Shown: in pieces, positions 20,849-23,308 of the stretch | How positions within the stretch are numbered: position 1 is the stretch's first letter | How the letters are laid out: every line of letters begins with the position of its first letter | Assembly (NCBI GenBank): GCA_000437515.1 | Contig: FR898495.1 | Location: 21,051-44,358 of the forward strand | DNA from: Acidiphilium sp. CAG:727 | Lineage (GTDB): Bacteria > Bacillota > Clostridia > Christensenellales > Borkfalkiaceae | DNA: 23,308 nucleotides | Direction of reading: 5' to 3' | Program-made: the position numbers and the translations under genes | The notes under the pieces: generated by a model | Database searches by the model: none | The model's input: the letters and a program-made list of their open reading frames with translations, nothing else | What the model was told of the DNA's origin: nothing

Positions 20849-22554
20849 TGCTGAAAACTCTTGAATTGAAAAACGTTGCTCTGATTGACCGCGCTACGAT
20901 AGAATTCGGCGAAGGACTTAACGTTCTTTCGGGTGAAACCGGATCGGGTAAATCGGTCATTTTAGACGCTTTGAATTTTGTTTTGGGCGCGAAAGCGGAT
21001 AAATCGATAATCAGACACGGAGAAGATTCGTGTTTCGTTACCGCCGCTTTCGATGTAACCGACAATCCGACCGTGAAGCGGATTTTAGAAGATTATTCGG
21101 GCGAGACTCCGGACGACGAACTGATTATAAGCCGTAAGTTGACTTCGGACGGTAAATCGCAGATAAGGGTAAACGGCGAGGCCTATTCCGCGTCGATGCT
21201 GAAAGGCATAACCGGCTATTTAATCGACGTTCACGGTCAAAGCGACCATTATTCTCTGTTAAAATCAGGCGAACAATTAAAAGTTTTAGACAAATTCTGC
21301 AAAAAAGAACTCGAAAGTGAGTTTAGCGTATTAAAAGAAATTATTTCCGCATTAAAGAACGTCGACGAAGAATTAAAACGCTTCGGAGGCAGCGAAAGCG
21401 AAAGAGCGATAAGAACGGATATTCTTAAATTTCAGATAGACGAAATAGAAAACGCAGACGTAAAGGACGGGGAAGAAGAAAATCTTCTTGAAAGGCGTAA
21501 AAAAATTCAGAATGCCGAAAAAATTTCGGAAGCGTTTTCGCAGGCGAAATCCGCGCTTACCGAAGAAAATTGCGCATTGGATTGTTTGAGCGGAGCGATA
21601 AGGGCGATAGGAGGAGTTTCTTCTCTCGATAAAAATTACGCAGAATTCGAAGAAAGGCTGAAAGCGGCTTATTCAGAAATAGAAGACGTAAGCGAAAGTA
21701 TTGCCGATATTTCAGACGATTTAGACTTTGACGAGGCGGAAGCGGACGAGGTTGAACGCAGGCTTGACGTCATTAAAAATCTTAAAAAGAAATACGGAGC
21801 AAGCGTAAGCAGTATCGAAGAATTCTTGTCCGAAGCAAAACGAGAATATGAAAAATTAGTCAATTTCGACGTCGAATACGCAATGCTTTCCGCTAAAAAA
21901 GAGAAATTAATAAATTCTCTTAATGCTTCATATAAAAAGATAACCGATGTCAGGCGTAAATTTTCACTTGATTTTTGTAAACGGGTAGTCGAACAACTCA
22001 AGGCGCTCGGAATGAAGTATGCGAACTTTGAAATCGCGTTTTCGGAGAAGGGCGAAGTAAGAAACGCTCCATATCCCGAAAACGGCAACGACGAAGTCGA
22101 ATTCAACTTTTCTGCGAATTTAGGCGACCCCGTCAAGCCGCTTTCGAAGATTATCAGCGGCGGCGAAATGAGTAGATTTATGCTTGCTCTTAAAGTCATC
22201 ACGAGCGGGTATCAGGATATATCTACCTACGTTTTCGATGAGATAGACGTTGGTATAAGCGGAGCAACCGCAGAAGTCGTCGCCAAAAAGTTTGCCGATA
22301 TTTCACGTAAAACGCAGGTGCTGGCGATTTCACACTTGCCGGTCGTTTGCGCCATGAGCGACGTTCCGATAAAAATTTCCAAAGTAGAAGAAAACGAAAA
22401 AACTGTAACCGTAGTGAAAAACCTTTCAAAATCCGAGAAGATATACGAAATAATGAGAATTATGAGCGGCGATAACGCAAGCGAGATAGCCTATAAACAC
22501 GCCGAAGAAACGGTTAATTCGTGCGACGCTTATAAGTCGGAAATATCAGCGTAG
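20848..22554 (+). CDS. recN: DNA repair protein RecN
   Basis: This 568-residue SMC-like ATPase acts early in double-strand break repair. The N-terminal ATP-binding half has Walker A GETGSGKS (29-36) and the VHGQSDH signature. A central coiled coil spans roughly 150-350. The C-terminal half has the ABC signature ISGGEMSR (436-443) and Walker B VFDEIDVGISG (462-472, D464/E465), followed by VLAISHLPVVCAM. Length is normal. It starts inside the argR stop codon and is followed by 93 bp before spoIVB. Confidence 0.97.
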   Translation: MLKTLELKNVALIDRATIEFGEGLNVLSGETGSGKSVILDALNFVLGAKADKSIIRHGEDSCFVTAAFDVTDNPTVKRILEDYSGETPDDELIISRKLTSDGKSQIRVNGEAYSASMLKGITGYLIDVHGQSDHYSLLKSGEQLKVLDKFCKKELESEFSVLKEIISALKNVDEELKRFGGSESERAIRTDILKFQIDEIENADVKDGEEENLLERRKKIQNAEKISEAFSQAKSALTEENCALDCLSGAIRAIGGVSSLDKNYAEFEERLKAAYSEIEDVSESIADISDDLDFDEAEADEVERRLDVIKNLKKKYGASVSSIEEFLSEAKREYEKLVNFDVEYAMLSAKKEKLINSLNASYKKITDVRRKFSLDFCKRVVEQLKALGMKYANFEIAFSEKGEVRNAPYPENGNDEVEFNFSANLGDPVKPLSKIISGGEMSRFMLALKVITSGYQDISTYVFDEIDVGISGATAEVVAKKFADISRKTQVLAISHLPVVCAMSDVPIKISKVEENEKTVTVVKNLSKSEKIYEIMRIMSGDNASEIAYKHAEETVNSCDAYKSEISA

Positions 22555-22611
22555 CCACAGGTGATTGCGTTTGAACTCGTGAAAAACGCCGATATTTGCG
22601 TTCTTAAAACC

Positions 22612-22640
22612 GCATAATCTCGGTTATACGCGGCATACTT
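22612..22640 (+). promoter_or_regulatory. possible forespore (sigma-F/sigma-G-type) promoter of spoIVB
   Basis: GCATA (22612-22616) and, 17 bp later, CATACTT (22634-22640) resemble the forespore-type -35 (GYATA/R) and -10 (CATnnTA) elements, with one mismatch in the -10. Position and known forespore expression of spoIVB in Bacillus support the call; the motif match alone is weak. Confidence 0.35.
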
Positions 22641-22647
22641 ACTGCAA

Positions 22648-23308
22648 ATGCTGCGCTTAACGAAAAATAAAATAAGAACTATCGTTTTAATATTCGTCGC
22701 GGTATTGCTTTTTTCTCCGTTGATAGGGAACAAGGCGTATGCAAGCGGCGAATTTTTATATTTAGGCGGGATTCCCGCCGGATTTACCATAAAGACTAAC
22801 GGCTCGACGGTTATAGGGCTAAACGACGTGGTTACCGAAAAAGGCGTAGAGTCGCCTGCGAGGGCGAACGACGTCAGGGTCGGGGACGTAATATTGTCGG
22901 TCGGGGGTAAACCGGTAAGTAACGTACAGTCTATCGCAGAATCGATTAAGAATTGCTGCGGAAATCCCGTAGAGGTCGTTATATCGAGAAAAGGGCAAAA
23001 GATTGTCAAATATATTACTCCGGCAAAAGACGTCGGCGGAAATTATAGGCTCGGATTATTTTTAAGAGACGACCTGAACGGAATTGGGACGATAACCTAT
23101 TTCAGAAATAGCGGCGAGTTTGCTGCGCTAGGGCATCCGGTTTTAGACGAAAGCGGCGAAAAATCAGACATATTCGGAGGCGATTGCTATCTTTGTTCGA
23201 TTATAGGTATCGTAAAAGGCAAACGCGGTAAGGCAGGAGAACTTAAAGGGATTTTCATCGATACCGATAAGATCGGGACCGTAACGAAAAATACCGATAC
23301 GGGGTTAT
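22648..23308 (+). CDS. spoIVB: SpoIVB peptidase, 5' part (cut by the window end)
   Basis: 220 codons are visible and the frame is open at the window end. After an N-terminal membrane anchor or signal (TIVLIFVAVLLFSPLIG, 11-27) comes YLGGIPAGF and a PDZ domain (~45-125, with ARANDVRVGDVILSVGGKPV). The start of the S55 serine peptidase domain follows: YRLGLFLRDDLNGIGTITYF and ALGHPVLD, with catalytic His at H163, then GIVKGKRGKAGELKG. The catalytic Ser lies beyond the window. SpoIVB is secreted from the forespore and triggers pro-sigma-K processing. Its N-terminal region before the PDZ is shorter than in Bacillus. No Shine-Dalgarno precedes ATG 22648. Position after recN is the classic one. Confidence 0.93.
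   Translation, partial: MLRLTKNKIRTIVLIFVAVLLFSPLIGNKAYASGEFLYLGGIPAGFTIKTNGSTVIGLNDVVTEKGVESPARANDVRVGDVILSVGGKPVSNVQSIAESIKNCCGNPVEVVISRKGQKIVKYITPAKDVGGNYRLGLFLRDDLNGIGTITYFRNSGEFAALGHPVLDESGEKSDIFGGDCYLCSIIGIVKGKRGKAGELKGIFIDTDKIGTVTKNTDTGL

Noticed and set aside
22555..22647. Terminator after recN
   Set aside because: The only pairing (AACGC with GCGTT around 22586-22602) is 5 bp with no T-run.
1..23308. Mobile elements, CRISPR arrays, tRNA/rRNA genes, prophage or a new defence system
   Set aside because: Reading both strands showed no transposase, integrase, spaced repeat array or RNA gene; nearly all sequence is assigned to conserved core genes.

Overview
The window reads as a chromosomal segment of an endospore-forming Firmicute, most likely a Clostridia-type anaerobe. 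The basis is a complete spoIIA operon (spoIIAA-spoIIAB-sigF), a complete eight-gene spoIIIA operon and a SpoIVB peptidase, together with Shine-Dalgarno-led, tightly overlapping genes. All recognisable genes lie on the + strand. I cannot name the genus; an uncultured gut-type clostridial genome would fit, but that is inference.

Region 1 (1-5897) is glycogen/alpha-glucan metabolism: glycogen synthase (glgA), glycogen phosphorylase (glgP) and a GH13 alpha-amylase-type enzyme. The most striking anomaly of the window is here. A 23-bp near-perfect tandem duplication (325-370) inside glgA breaks the frame, so the gene reads as an N-terminal piece ending at a TGA that overlaps the ATG of the C-terminal piece. 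Region 2 (5894-8748) holds an AlkD-like DNA alkylation repair protein and the RNA-binding protein Tex. Region 3 (8745-9163) is a self-contained acyl carrier protein unit with a consensus sigma-A promoter and a duplicated hairpin terminator.

Region 4 (9245-11567) is the forespore sigma-F switch (SpoIIAA anti-anti-sigma, SpoIIAB anti-sigma kinase, SigF). It is followed by trmB, which has its own perfect promoter placed so close to the start codon that its transcript should be leaderless. Region 5 (11634-16168) is spoIIIAA to spoIIIAH, encoding the ATPase, membrane and ring proteins of the channel linking mother cell and forespore. Region 6 (16227-20848) is a housekeeping string: Asp23-family protein, nusB, folD, ispA, tlyA, nadK and argR. 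Region 7 is recN and the start of spoIVB, cut by the window end.

The order from spoIIIA to spoIVB is the classic Firmicute order with accB/accC, xseA/xseB and dxs missing. Apart from the glgA break, the content is conserved core. I found no mobile element, CRISPR array, RNA gene or convincing new multi-gene system. What deserves a second look is fine scale: several short tandem duplications, the leaderless trmB and possibly leaderless spoIVB, a 21-bp palindrome over the -10 element of the Asp23 gene, and substitutions in usually conserved motifs of GlgA, TrmB and SpoIIIAA.
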